Shown: positions 15,216-24,157, numbered from the stretch's first letter. The stretch is DNA of 64,000 bases from Treponema sp. (GCA_017935745.1 JAGBGX010000010.1:248001-312000), one strand, 5' to 3'. Translations and numbers: made by a program. Notes: generated by a model not told the origin, from the sequence alone.

Positions 15216-18200
15216 CTAAATGCCGCTTAAAATCGCATCGAGCGTTGTAAACAGGTTTTTCACGTCAAGTGGCTTTGCTATGTGGCCGTTCATGCCGCAC
15301 TTGAGCGCTTCCTGCTTGTCTTCTTCAAAAGCATTTGCCGTCATTGCGATAATGGGAATGCGCGAAAGCGATTCGTCTTCAAGAGCCCTGATTGCCTTTG
15401 CCGATTCGTAGCCGTTCATGACGGGCATCTGAATATCCATGAGGATAAACTGATACTGCTCCGGCTTGGAACTCTTCAGCATGTCGAGCGCCGCCTGTCC
15501 GTTTTCCGCAATGTCGCAGGAAAAGCCTGCGTCTGTTAAAATCATCTTGGCAATTTCCTGATTCATTGCATTGTCCTCGGCAAGCAGAATTCGCCCTGAG
15601 CGGATTTTTTCTGGCTGTGTGCTGCGGGACTGGCCGCTGTTCTTTGCTGTGCTGACGGCGCTGTGAATGCAGCTGTACAGCCTGGAAGCGAAAAGCGGCT
15701 TTGTGCAGAATGCGGTAATGCTGCCGTCTTTTTCCTCTGCGGATTCCGCGCCGTATTCTGCAAGGACAACTGTCAGTGCGCTTCCGTCTGTTTCTGCCTT
15801 GATTTTGCCGGCGGCTTCCCTGCTGTCCATGTCGGGCAGGGAGCTGTCGATTACAGCCACTGCAAGATGCTTCGCCTTTGTGACTGCTTCTGCTCCTGAC
15901 GAAGCCTGGTGCGCGCGCATTCCGAACTGCTGGAGCATGGCGGAAACGCTGCTGCTTATGACGCTGTTGCTGCTGACAACAAGCGCGCTGCGGTTTTTCA
16001 GTTCTTCAATGACGGAAGGCTTTTTTGCCTGCGGGTTGAGCCGGAACTGGAATGAAACAGTGAATTCTGTGCCTTCGCCCTGCTCGCTTTTTACAGAGAT
16101 TGTTCCGTTCATCATGCTGATGATATTCTTGGTGATTGCCATGCCCAGTCCCGTTCCCTGTATTCCCGAGACAGTGGAATTGTTTTCACGCTCAAACGGC
16201 TCGAAGATATGACTTACAAAGCCCTTGCTCATTCCGATGCCGGTGTCCTTAATGCAGAATTCGTAGTGCGCATATCCGTGCGGGGCGTCAGGCTTTTCTA
16301 AAGTCAGGAATGTGATTTTTCCGCCGATAGGAGTGTACTTGACTGCATTGCTGAGCAGATTCAAAAGCACCTGGTTCAGCCTCAGGCGGTCGCAGAAAAT
16401 GTCTTCGTTCCTGATGCCGTCAGCGTCCATGCGCAGCTCAAGATGCTTTGCAGCGGCATCTGTCTGGATGATGTCGTACAGGGCATATATGATGTCAGGA
16501 ATGCTGCACGGCTTTTCGTCCAGCTGCATCTTTCCGCTTTCAATATAGCTCATGTCCAGGACATTGTTTATGAGATGCAGCAGATGCTTGCCTGAGGACA
16601 GAATTTTCTTTAGGAAGTCTTCCGTCTGCTCTCTGCTTTCCGCGTGGCTCAGCGCAAGATTGGCAAATCCGATGATTGCGTTCATGGGAGTGCGGATGTC
16701 ATGGCTCATGTTTGAGAGGAATGTTGTCTTTGCCTTGTTTGCGGCGTTTGCCTGCTGAAGGGCGCTTTCAAGCTCGCTGCGTATTGCCAGCTCCCTCTGT
16801 GTCATTTCATCGATGGTTCTGAATCCGAGGACGATTTCACGCTTCTTTTCCCATTCCCCTATGCGAACAACTTTCAGCTGATAATATTTTGTTTTGCCGT
16901 TGTGGACGAGGCGGTAATTCACGTAGTAAAAATTTTTTTCCTGAAGCATCTGCGCAAGATTTCCGCCTGACAATGCGTTCTGCATCATCTGCTTGTCATC
17001 ATCATGCACATATTCTGAAATATAGCGCGACATGCTCTTGCTTAGGGACAGGCTTCCCTGGAGATCCGTTCCGAGCCGGCAGCTGATGTCTTCGTCAATG
17101 CAGACTGGAATGCCTGTCTCTGTGTCCAGGTTAAAGTGGCAGATAAGGTGATAGTCTGTTGAAAGCGCACGGATAAGCTCGTGCTGATACTTCCGCTCTT
17201 TTTCTTCCTGCCATTTCTGGGCCGTGCAGTCCAGAAGGAGCCGGTGGCACAAAAGGTTTCCGTTTTCCAGAATAAGCTTTGCAATTCCTATGACATTGCG
17301 AATTCTTCCATCTTTCATCTGGACGCGGTATTCTGAGCTGATGCTGTCTCCTTCTTTTTTCAGGCTCTTGATATTGTTCAGCAGCTTTTCCCTGTCTTCT
17401 TTCAGGACTGATGTTGAAACCATATCAAATTTATCCAGCACCATTTCTTCAGGAGACTCATAGCCGAGAATTTCCAGAGCCGATTTGTTTATGCTGATGA
17501 TTTTTTTTCCGTCCATGCTGTGGCAGATAACGCCGCAGTCCATTGACTCCAGAATGGATTCCAGCATGTGGGTTCTTTCCATAATTTTCTGCTTGTAGGA
17601 ACGCTCCTTTGTAACATCGATTGCAACTCCTGCCGTTCCCATGATGCTTCCGTCCAAATCGTACAGAGGAGACTTGTATGTTATAAAGATTTTTGTTTCG
17701 CTGCCTGTTTTTATCACTTCATCGGAGACGACAGTTTTCCGTTCGCGCATGACTTTCCGCTCGGATTCTATGCAGGCAGGATCATCGGCTTCAACATCCC
17801 AGATATATGCGTGTCCGCGGCCTTGAACCTGCTCCTTGCTTTTGTTTACGATTTTGCAGAAGCTGTCATTCACTTTTTTGTGGATGCCGTCCTTTGTTTT
17901 GTACCAGATGAGATTTGGAATATAGTTTATGGTGGATTCCAGAAACTGGCTTGTCTGCCAGGAGTCTTTTTCCTGCTTGAGGCTGTTCTGCCATTTTTTA
18001 AAGCGGAATGATGCTTCTTCCGGCGTCATCGGGCAGAGCCACACGTCATCGATTTTTGCCTTTGCAATTTCATCCGCCGCATCTTTAAAAAGCAAGTCCG
18101 CCTGCTCTTTCCTGCAAATGACAATGAGAGAGGCTTCTGCCTTTGCGCGGGACAAAATGCCGAGGGCTTGCGCTGTATCTTGCTCCGCTATGCAGGCAAA

Positions 18201-18353
18201 GACGGCATCAGCATCAGGCATGTATTGTTCTTCAAGCTGTCTGCTTTCGCAGAATTCATGCGTAAAATGCTCAAGCGGTTCTGCTGTCTTTATGGCATCA
18301 AAAATACTTTTTTCTGCACCTGCAAGATAAAATCGGATGTGGCAATGATACAT
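15216..18353 (-). CDS. hybrid sensor histidine kinase with PAS domains and two receiver domains
   Basis: 1045 residues, no membrane segment, so a cytoplasmic sensor. Residues 1-125 look like a degenerate receiver. Three PAS/PAC regions follow (about 135-255, 260-385, 390-515). The dimerisation helix has His551 in NMSHDIRTPMNAI, then an HATPase domain (NQVLLNLLSNAVKYTP, KDTGIGMSKG, GTGLGMAITKNI). The first receiver (about 790-905) has lost most acidic residues; the second (about 925-1040) is intact (LLAEDNAMNQE, ILMDIQMPVMNG, KPLD) and should be phosphorylated. No DNA-binding output or partner gene is near. A TATAAT box sits only six bases before the ATG (18365-18360), suggesting a leaderless message. 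Confidence 0.9.
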   Translation of the reverse strand: MYHCHIRFYLAGAEKSIFDAIKTAEPLEHFTHEFCESRQLEEQYMPDADAVFACIAEQDTAQALGILSRAKAEASLIVICRKEQADLLFKDAADEIAKAKIDDVWLCPMTPEEASFRFKKWQNSLKQEKDSWQTSQFLESTINYIPNLIWYKTKDGIHKKVNDSFCKIVNKSKEQVQGRGHAYIWDVEADDPACIESERKVMRERKTVVSDEVIKTGSETKIFITYKSPLYDLDGSIMGTAGVAIDVTKERSYKQKIMERTHMLESILESMDCGVICHSMDGKKIISINKSALEILGYESPEEMVLDKFDMVSTSVLKEDREKLLNNIKSLKKEGDSISSEYRVQMKDGRIRNVIGIAKLILENGNLLCHRLLLDCTAQKWQEEKERKYQHELIRALSTDYHLICHFNLDTETGIPVCIDEDISCRLGTDLQGSLSLSKSMSRYISEYVHDDDKQMMQNALSGGNLAQMLQEKNFYYVNYRLVHNGKTKYYQLKVVRIGEWEKKREIVLGFRTIDEMTQRELAIRSELESALQQANAANKAKTTFLSNMSHDIRTPMNAIIGFANLALSHAESREQTEDFLKKILSSGKHLLHLINNVLDMSYIESGKMQLDEKPCSIPDIIYALYDIIQTDAAAKHLELRMDADGIRNEDIFCDRLRLNQVLLNLLSNAVKYTPIGGKITFLTLEKPDAPHGYAHYEFCIKDTGIGMSKGFVSHIFEPFERENNSTVSGIQGTGLGMAITKNIISMMNGTISVKSEQGEGTEFTVSFQFRLNPQAKKPSVIEELKNRSALVVSSNSVISSSVSAMLQQFGMRAHQASSGAEAVTKAKHLAVAVIDSSLPDMDSREAAGKIKAETDGSALTVVLAEYGAESAEEKDGSITAFCTKPLFASRLYSCIHSAVSTAKNSGQSRSTQPEKIRSGRILLAEDNAMNQEIAKMILTDAGFSCDIAENGQAALDMLKSSKPEQYQFILMDIQMPVMNGYESAKAIRALEDESLSRIPIIAMTANAFEEDKQEALKCGMNGHIAKPLDVKNLFTTLDAILSGI

Positions 18354-18436
18354 TTTTCTATTATATCATCAGAACTGATTATTTGTACAGAGAAAATAAT
18401 TTGTGTTCTGCTTTGCCATGCCTTTGCCCGGAGCCG

Positions 18437-20179
18437 TCAGTATGCCTTGTCATGCACCCCGGAAACTGCGCGTCCGCTTGGCTCGTCCATGTCTTTCCAT
18501 GCAGCGTCCCATTCCAAGGCTTTTGCAGTTGAGCAGGCGACTCCTGACTCATGCGGAACGGCAAGTGCGGCGCTGTCGCTCGGGAACAGCCGGCTGAAAA
18601 TGTCCCGGTAAAAGTACTCTTCCTTTGTTGCCGGAGTGTTCACAGGGAACCGCTTTGCCCGGCGGCTGAATTCTGTGTCGCTGACTTTTTGCGCCGCAGT
18701 TTCCTTCAGCGTGTCAATCCAGCTGTAGCCTACGCCGTCTGAAAACTGTTCTTTCTGCCGCCAGCAGATTTCAGACGGAAGAATGTCTTCAAAAGCTTTC
18801 CGCACAATCCATTTTTCAATGCGCTGCGTTCCATCCGGGAGCTGGATGCTCATTTTGTCAGCAGGATTCAGGCTCATTGCAATGTCTACAAATTCCTTGT
18901 CAAGGAACGGAACTCTTCCTTCAACGCCCCATGCGCTCAGTGACTTGTTTGCGCGCAGGCAGTCATACAGATGAAGCTTGCTCATTTTCCGCACAAGCTC
19001 CTCGTGGAATTCCTGCGCGCTTGGAGCCTTGTGAAAGTACAGGTATCCGCCGAACAGCTCATCGCTTCCTTCACCGCTCAAGACCATTTTTATTCCCATG
19101 GACTTTATGACGCGGGCAAGCAGATACATGGGTGTTGAGGCTCGGACTGTTGTAATATCGTATGTTTCAATGTGATAGATGACATCCTCTAGCGCGTCCA
19201 GCGCCTCCTGAATGGTAAAGTGAACTTCATGATGAACAGTGCCGATAAAATCAGCAGCCTTTTTTGCTGCGGCCAGATCAGGCGAGCCTTCAAGCCCCAC
19301 TGCAAAGCTGTGAAGCTGCGGCCACCAGGCATCCTTGAGCGAGCCTGTTTCCACTCTTTTTTTTGCGAATTTCTGCGTAACTGCTGCGATGACAGTTGAG
19401 TCAAGTCCGCCTGAAAGCAGAACGCCATACGGAACATCGCTCATGAGCTGGCGCTTCACTGCCTTTTCAAGTCCGTCACGCACTGTCTGAATTATGTCTT
19501 CATTGATGACTGCGCCGCTGCTGTCTGTTGCCCGCCGCGCGCTCTGCACTGCGTCAAACTGCTCCCAGCTGCGCCGGTAATAGCGCACCGGCTTTTCGTC
19601 CTTTGAATAGTAATAGCATCCGTTTGGAAATTCTTCAATGGAAACCATGTTCTGGCCTTCCAAAGCCTTCAGCTCGGAAGCAACATAATAGCGTCCCTGC
19701 CTGTCCCACGCCTGATACAGCGGAATCACGCCGATTGCATCTCGTCCGATCAGGTACGTGTCCTTTTCTGAGTCATACAGCGCAAATGCAAAGATGCCGT
19801 TCAAGTCTTCAAGAAACTGCGTGCCTTTTTCCTTGTAGAGCGGAAGAATCACTTCGCAGTCACTCTGGGTTTTAAAGCGGTAAGTGTCTGCATACTGCCG
19901 CCTGATTTCCTGATGATTGTAAATTTCGCCGTTTACTGCAAGAATGATTTTTCCGTCATCGCTTATAAGCGGCTGCTTTCCTGAAAGCGGATCCACAATG
20001 GCAAGCCGCTCATGGCTGAGGATTGCATTTTCGCCCGTGTACACTCCGCTCCAGTCCGGGCCGCGGTACCGTATTTTTTTTGACATATCAAGAACTTGAG
20101 CGCGAAGCTGCTGCCTGAGCCCTTCATCAACCGGCTGTGAACCGCTGTGTATATCAAATGCCCCTACAAATCCACACAT
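18437..20179 (-). CDS. asnB: asparagine synthase, glutamine-hydrolysing
   Basis: 580 residues. The start at 20179 gives MCGFVGAF, which places the nucleophile Cys at position 2 after Met removal; the frame is open four codons further, but those bases (ATGGGAGTTATT) hold the GGGAG ribosome site. N-terminal glutaminase domain (GPDWSGVYTG, LSHERLAIVD, NGEIYNHQEIR) and C-terminal AMP-forming synthetase domain with the PP-loop LLSGGLDSTVIA. It makes asparagine from aspartate, glutamine and ATP. A 120-base multi-hairpin leader precedes it. The histidine kinase gene follows on the same strand, but no shared role is evident. Confidence 0.95.
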   Translation of the reverse strand: MCGFVGAFDIHSGSQPVDEGLRQQLRAQVLDMSKKIRYRGPDWSGVYTGENAILSHERLAIVDPLSGKQPLISDDGKIILAVNGEIYNHQEIRRQYADTYRFKTQSDCEVILPLYKEKGTQFLEDLNGIFAFALYDSEKDTYLIGRDAIGVIPLYQAWDRQGRYYVASELKALEGQNMVSIEEFPNGCYYYSKDEKPVRYYRRSWEQFDAVQSARRATDSSGAVINEDIIQTVRDGLEKAVKRQLMSDVPYGVLLSGGLDSTVIAAVTQKFAKKRVETGSLKDAWWPQLHSFAVGLEGSPDLAAAKKAADFIGTVHHEVHFTIQEALDALEDVIYHIETYDITTVRASTPMYLLARVIKSMGIKMVLSGEGSDELFGGYLYFHKAPSAQEFHEELVRKMSKLHLYDCLRANKSLSAWGVEGRVPFLDKEFVDIAMSLNPADKMSIQLPDGTQRIEKWIVRKAFEDILPSEICWRQKEQFSDGVGYSWIDTLKETAAQKVSDTEFSRRAKRFPVNTPATKEEYFYRDIFSRLFPSDSAALAVPHESGVACSTAKALEWDAAWKDMDEPSGRAVSGVHDKAY

Positions 20180-20185
20180 AATAAC

Positions 20186-20310
20186 TCCCATAAAAAGTCA
20201 ACAATCTTGTTGACTTTTTTACGTGCTTCCGCAATGCAATGAGGAAGCACAGTAGATAGAATAAAAATGCCGGCGCTATTTCGGCGGCGTTTTTATTTCG
20301 CTCTCCTTAA
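20186..20310 (-). repeat. multi-hairpin leader repeat, family A, copy 2
   Basis: Minus sense: AATAAAAACGCCG...CGGCATTTTTATT with loop CGAAATAGCG; GTGCTTCC...GGAAGCAC; AAAAAAGTCAACA...TGTTGACTTTTT; then ATGGGAG before asnB. The GTTTGC hairpin seen in other copies is missing. The rest of 20311-20520 shows only two direct copies of GACGCCT and no gene. Confidence 0.8.
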
Positions 20311-20529
20311 AATTGCATACCGCAGTTTTAAAATAAAAAAGACGCCTGCCTAAAGAAAAATACTATTTCCTTTGAACAGACGCCTTTGTCTTTATGTACT
20401 ATACTGTTTTTTTGTGCTGATGTCAACGCAGTTTCCAGCTTTTAGCAGTGGTAAAGATAGTATCTTACTGATAAATCTTTTCTTGTCTTTTTTGTAAAGT
20501 ATTTAAAATGCCGTGCTGAAGTGGAAAGT

Positions 20530-20558
20530 TTGACTTTTTGCAAAAAATACTATATATT
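20530..20558 (+). promoter_or_regulatory. promoter of the DUF3791/DUF3990 module
   Basis: TTGACT at 20530, 17 bases, TATATT at 20553. The transcript should begin near 20565, four bases before the first ATG. Confidence 0.55.
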
Positions 20559-20568
20559 TGTATTTTGT

Positions 20569-20793
20569 ATGAATGAAATGCAAAAAGAGGATTTATATCA
20601 GATTCAGGTGCGTCTTTTTCGGTTGGCACAAATAAAATGGCAGATTTCCGCACCACAATGCAGCGAATTGTTTAAAGAATATGATATTTATGCCTACATT
20701 TCAAATTGCTACGAGATTTATCATGCACAGGGAGATGAAGCGAGTCTTTGTGATATAGAAAAATATATGGAAAATCTGGGGTACAAAAAATGA
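20569..20793 (+). CDS. DUF3791-like small protein, likely antitoxin
   Basis: 74 residues from the ATG at 20569 (a second ATG at 20578 is possible). The sequence LFRLAQIKWQISAPQCSELF, then DIYAYISNCYEIYHAQGDEA, CDIEKYMENLG fits DUF3791, a short helical family commonly found before DUF3990 genes. No ribosome site is visible and the predicted promoter would give a near-leaderless message. It overlaps the next gene by four bases (ATGA). By position and size it is a candidate antitoxin. Confidence 0.65.
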   Translation: MNEMQKEDLYQIQVRLFRLAQIKWQISAPQCSELFKEYDIYAYISNCYEIYHAQGDEASLCDIEKYMENLGYKK

Positions 20794-21350
20794 TAATAAA
20801 AAATGGAATCAGTTTGTACCATGGGAGCTATGCAAAAATAGAAAAAATTAATCTTGATAATTGCCTTGATGGGAAAGACTTTGGTGCTGGATTTTATCTG
20901 GCTACAGACTACAGTCAGGCTGTTAAATTTATAAAAACGTCCATAGCCAAGGCTGTCAAAAATAGGATTATAAAGGCAGATACAGACGCAGGATATGTAA
21001 CTGAATTTAAATTCATGAAAGCTTGTGATGTCAATGTGTATGATTTTAAGAAGGCAGGTAAAGAATGGCTTCATTATGTGGCTGGAAATCGCAAAAAAGG
21101 AATTTTTGAAGAAGAGATAAGAAAACTACAGAAGTATGATATAATTTGCGGAAAAATTGCCAATGATGCAACAAACCGGGTGATAACGGCATATATAAAC
21201 AATGCTTACGGAAAAGCAGGAAGTCCTCTGGCAGACAGAACGGCAATCAATCTTCTGATTCCGAACAAGTTGAGCGGACAGGTTTGCTTTAAGACACAAA
21301 AATCAATTTCATGCCTTGCATTTGTGCGGGCTGAGGAGATAGTGCTGTGA
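20790..21350 (+). CDS. DUF3990-like protein, putative ADP-ribosyltransferase toxin
   Basis: 186 residues. SLYHGSYAKIEKI near the start and KDFGAGFYLATDYSQA at 29-44 fit DUF3990 and recall the His-Tyr elements of H-Y-E ADP-ribosyltransferases (YHG and GFYLT). A clear third catalytic Glu was not fixed; acidic residues near EFKF or the C-terminal RAEEIVL are candidates. Overlaps on both sides (ATGA with the gene before, GTGA with the gene after) show a three-gene operon. The AT-rich composition contrasts with asnB and the LysM gene around it. Toxin role is inferred. Confidence 0.65.
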   Translation: MIIKNGISLYHGSYAKIEKINLDNCLDGKDFGAGFYLATDYSQAVKFIKTSIAKAVKNRIIKADTDAGYVTEFKFMKACDVNVYDFKKAGKEWLHYVAGNRKKGIFEEEIRKLQKYDIICGKIANDATNRVITAYINNAYGKAGSPLADRTAINLLIPNKLSGQVCFKTQKSISCLAFVRAEEIVL

Positions 21351-21562
21351 ATGTAAGTGAAAATGAATACACTATGGAAATCCTCGCTGCTCTTGCAGGA
21401 GAAGCCATTGCAAAAAAAACAGGAATTTCAAATATTCAGGGATTCGATGCGCTTATGAACTCAAAAACCGGGGAAATGCTTTTTGATGACAATTATACCC
21501 TTTGGCACAACGGACCGGATTATATTGCAGCCGAATATTTCTTGGAAAAAGATGCAGAGTAA
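21347..21562 (+). CDS. small third protein of the DUF3990 module
   Basis: 71 residues from a GTG that overlaps the preceding stop (GTGA). Acidic, soluble, with a helical start (TMEILAALAGEAIAKKTG) and a YTLWHNGPDYIAAEYF segment. Not recognised. It may be a second neutralising factor; its translation is coupled to the putative toxin. Confidence 0.55.
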   Translation: MNVSENEYTMEILAALAGEAIAKKTGISNIQGFDALMNSKTGEMLFDDNYTLWHNGPDYIAAEYFLEKDAE

Positions 21563-21642
21563 ATCCTGCAAACTGAAACATCTAATTTTAAACAATTTTT
21601 TGGTGCTTGACTAGTATCTATTGTTTTTACTCTTCTATAGAA

Positions 21643-21675
21643 AAATAAAAAACGCAGGAAAAATTTCCTGCGTAT
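21643..21675 (-). terminator. terminator of the LysM gene
   Basis: Stem ACGCAGGAAA/TTTCCTGCGT at 21652-21673; on the minus strand it is followed by TTTTTTATTTTT. Confidence 0.85.
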
Positions 21676-21715
21676 ATAAGAATTCTTTCATGTTCTATAT
21701 ATTTTTTGATGTACA

Positions 21716-23395
21716 TTATTCCGCCGGTATTAAAATCCATCGGCCTGAAATAATGTGGTCAGGATTTTTGATGCCGTTGTAGCTTGCAATGCGTTTGTAT
21801 TTCCACGGAGTCTTGTAGTACGCATTTGAAATATCCCACAGCGTGTCTCCCCACACGATTTTGTAGCGTATGTCGGCAGGCGGCACCGGCGGCGGAGCTG
21901 GAGGCTCTGGAACAACTGATTCAGGCGTTTCCGCAACAACGATGATGTCTTCCTGGGCGGCAACAGGCGGCAGTTCTGTAAGCTGCTCTGTTTCTGCGGG
22001 TTCGCTTTCCTGGCTTTGCCCAAGGGAACTGCTGTCAGCGGTTTCTTCGGCAGTTTCTGTTATTTCCGTTTTTGTAAAGATATTCAGGCGCGACGGAATC
22101 ACAAACAGGACAAGCAGAGCCGCAATAATACAGATAATTGCGCAGATTATGCAGATGGCGACAGGAACTTTTGTCTTTTTTCTGATGTCATCGTCCTCTT
22201 CAGTGTAAGATGAAGAAGAGCCTTGCATCGTTTCCTTGTCGTACAGGTTGCTGAACATATTTGTGTTCGGCTGGAATGTAGGATCTTTCTGCGGCTCTGT
22301 TTCTCCAAAGTCAGGGGGAAGCGAAAAATCATCGTCATCTGAAAGAAGCTCTGTCCCTGTTTTTTCATCGTCAAAATCAGGCAGATCGAAATTGTCCGTT
22401 CCGCTGTCAAATTCAGTGTCGTCAAAGTCGGGCAGGTCAGCCGTGAAGTCAGTGCCTTCAGTTTTGTTTGCGCCGCTTTCTTCTGTCAGGGCAGAAAAAT
22501 CGTCTGCGGGCGTTTCTTCATCATTGATGCTGAAATCGCTGAGGCTGCTCAGGCTGTCTTCAGCAGGAGCGTCTGGCTGCGTTTCCGGGAAGTCTGCTTC
22601 AAGGCTGCTGAGATCGGGAAGCGAAAAGTCTTCGTCTGCTTCCTGCGGCGGCACCGGCTCTGCGGCGGTTTCTGCTGTGTCCGCAGCTTCAACAGCCGGC
22701 ACGGAATCTGTGTCCGTGCTTTCATCAGGCAGCTCAAAGTCTGCGTCCGTAAGTTCGGTGTCATTCACATCCGGCTCAGGCTCCTGAACCGAGGACAAGT
22801 CAGGAAGATCAAGGCTGTCTTCTCCGAAAATTGCTTTGTCAGCGGGCGGATTTTCCGCAGGTGGCTCTGTTTCCTGCGGCTCCTGTGTGATTGTTTTGTT
22901 CACATCGTCAAAAGGAAATTCATCGCTGTTATCGCTGCCGGCACTGTCTGTGTCTGCGTCCACAAAATCTTCCAGTCCGGCGTTTTCAAGGTCGCTGTCA
23001 GAAATGGTGACGGAACTGTCATTTTCAGGCTCAGGAAGCGGCTGCGCGGCATTTGCCTCAGAGAGCGTGCGGGAAGCAAGCGTAACCTGAAATTCGCTTG
23101 TCCTGCCTGTTTCCGTGTCGCGGATTTCGGCTGAAAGCCCGTTGTTTTCGTCCATATCGATTGCGAGGCACAGAGTCGGCTCTCCGTTCTGATGCGGATT
23201 CAGATTGGTGATTTCAAGCGTGTCGATATATTCTGCGCCTTCAAGCGAGCCTGTTTCCGTCCTGTAAACGCCGACCTGAACCTTTGTCTGGTTGTCCATG
23301 ACGGTTGTCAGATCAATTGTCTTTTTTTCCGGATTTCCTTCTTCAAGGAGCGGATAAAAAGTTCCGTCGGCCAGTTTTATTCCTATAGACTTCAT
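21716..23395 (-). CDS. membrane protein with Hsp70 substrate-binding-like domain and LysM
   Basis: 559 residues from the ATG at 23395 (AGAGGAAA upstream); the frame is open to 23485. Residues 1-105 align well with the beta substrate-binding domain of Hsp70 (MKSIGIKLADGTFYPLLEE, DNQTKVQVGVYRTE, LNPHQNGEP, DMDENNGLSAEIRDTETG). A long acidic Asp/Ser/Pro/Glu-rich stretch with repeated SLPDLSS/DLPDFDD follows. Then come one membrane helix (VAICIICAIICIIAALLVLF) and a C-terminal LysM module (YKIVWGDTLWDISNAYY). Topology suggests the Hsp70-like part inside and LysM bound to peptidoglycan outside. No ATPase domain is present. Role unknown; linking cell wall and protein quality control is only an idea. 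Confidence 0.8.
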   Translation of the reverse strand: MKSIGIKLADGTFYPLLEEGNPEKKTIDLTTVMDNQTKVQVGVYRTETGSLEGAEYIDTLEITNLNPHQNGEPTLCLAIDMDENNGLSAEIRDTETGRTSEFQVTLASRTLSEANAAQPLPEPENDSSVTISDSDLENAGLEDFVDADTDSAGSDNSDEFPFDDVNKTITQEPQETEPPAENPPADKAIFGEDSLDLPDLSSVQEPEPDVNDTELTDADFELPDESTDTDSVPAVEAADTAETAAEPVPPQEADEDFSLPDLSSLEADFPETQPDAPAEDSLSSLSDFSINDEETPADDFSALTEESGANKTEGTDFTADLPDFDDTEFDSGTDNFDLPDFDDEKTGTELLSDDDDFSLPPDFGETEPQKDPTFQPNTNMFSNLYDKETMQGSSSSYTEEDDDIRKKTKVPVAICIICAIICIIAALLVLFVIPSRLNIFTKTEITETAEETADSSSLGQSQESEPAETEQLTELPPVAAQEDIIVVAETPESVVPEPPAPPPVPPADIRYKIVWGDTLWDISNAYYKTPWKYKRIASYNGIKNPDHIISGRWILIPAE

Positions 23396-23397
23396 AC

Positions 23398-23535
23398 GGT
23401 TTCCTCTGTTAAACTCCCTGAAAATTACACGCCGCAGAAAGCAGTGGCTTCCGGGGACTGCAATTTTGTCCGCACAGGCGGACATACAGGCAAGGCAGTT
23501 TGCAAAGCAAGATGCGTGTTAAAAACAAACACTCT
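23398..23535 (-). repeat. degenerate multi-hairpin leader, family B, copy 4
   Basis: Contains the GTTTGCAAAGCAAG, TGTCCGCACAGGCGGACA and GCCGCAGAAAG...CTTCCGGGG pieces in family B order, but the stems are weaker. It lies before the LysM gene and after the tRNA promoter region on the other strand. Confidence 0.5.
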
Positions 23536-23704
23536 TGTTCATATTTTCGGAAGAAAAACGGGCGATGTTTAGGTTTTCCTTTGCATTGCCATAAAAGTAA
23601 GATAATACAGAACGGCCTGAAAAACAAAGTGCATTTTTCCTGTGCCGGGCGGCCGTCTGCTGTGAAGAGTCTGTACGGCAGACGAAAATTCCGGTATTTT
23701 TCTA

Positions 23705-23734
23705 TTGACAATATGATAAAAAAACTGATAGAAT
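23705..23734 (+). promoter_or_regulatory. promoter of the tRNA/SRP RNA cluster
   Basis: TTGACA at 23705, 18 bases, TAGAAT at 23729, 14 bases before the first tRNA. Confidence 0.65.
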
Positions 23735-23747
23735 AGTCCCGCACCAT

Positions 23748-23832
23748 GGAGCGATGTCTGAGTGGTCGAAAGTACCTGTCTTGAAAACAGGCGTGCCGAA
23801 AGGTACCGGGGGTTCGAATCCCTCTCGCTCCG
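23748..23832 (+). tRNA. tRNA-Ser (TGA anticodon)
   Basis: Class II tRNA of 85 nt; acceptor GGAGCGA/TCGCTCC, anticodon stem-loop CCTGT CTTGAAA ACAGG, long variable arm. No CCA encoded. Confidence 0.95.
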
Positions 23833-23860
23833 TACTGAAAGGCTATGCCTTTTGGGAATT

Positions 23861-23945
23861 GGAGACGTGGTAGAGCGGTAATACAACGGTTTGCTAAACC
23901 GTCGGTTCCTAAAGGGCCGGGCAGGTTCAACCCCTGTCGTCTCCG
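23861..23945 (+). tRNA. tRNA-Ser (GCT anticodon)
   Basis: Class II, 85 nt; acceptor GGAGACG/TGTCTCC-type pairing, anticodon stem-loop ACGGT TTGCTAA ACCGT, long variable arm GGTTCCTAAAGGGCC. Confidence 0.94.
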
Positions 23946-23981
23946 CTAACGGACATCATTCCGCTTGAACGGTGTCCTTAT

Positions 23982-24056
23982 GAGATTGTAGCTCAGCTGG
24001 ATTAGAGCATCACCCTGCGGAGGTGAGGGTCGCACGTTCGAATCGTGTCAGTCTCA
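23982..24056 (+). tRNA. tRNA-Arg (GCG anticodon)
   Basis: 75 nt cloverleaf; acceptor GAGATTG/CAGTCTC with one G-T pair, anticodon stem-loop TCACC CTGCGGA GGTGA. The anticodon is GCG, whereas most bacteria use ACG, changed to ICG, for CGN codons. Confidence 0.9.
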
Positions 24057-24079
24057 GAACGCTTTTTTATAAGGCAGAG

Positions 24080-24107
24080 GGATTCCGTATGAGAATCCTT
24101 TTTTTTA
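24080..24107 (+). terminator. terminator after tRNA-Arg
   Basis: GGATTC, seven-base loop, GAATCC and a run of nine T. Confidence 0.85.
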
Positions 24108-24157
24108 TTCATGCGGAGAGTTTTATACCCCGATGCTTGCATCGAGGCTGTTGATTT
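24108..24157 (+). repeat. GATTCGTGCGG repeat, family C (short copy)
   Basis: ATTCATGCGGAGAGTTTTAT, then CCCCGATGCTTGCATCGAGG and CTGTTGATT; the last hairpin is nearly identical to that at 60658-60776. Confidence 0.7.

Noticed and set aside
22236-22787. 183-residue Ser-rich plus-strand ORF
   Set aside because: Reverse reading of the Asp/Ser-rich linker of the LysM protein.
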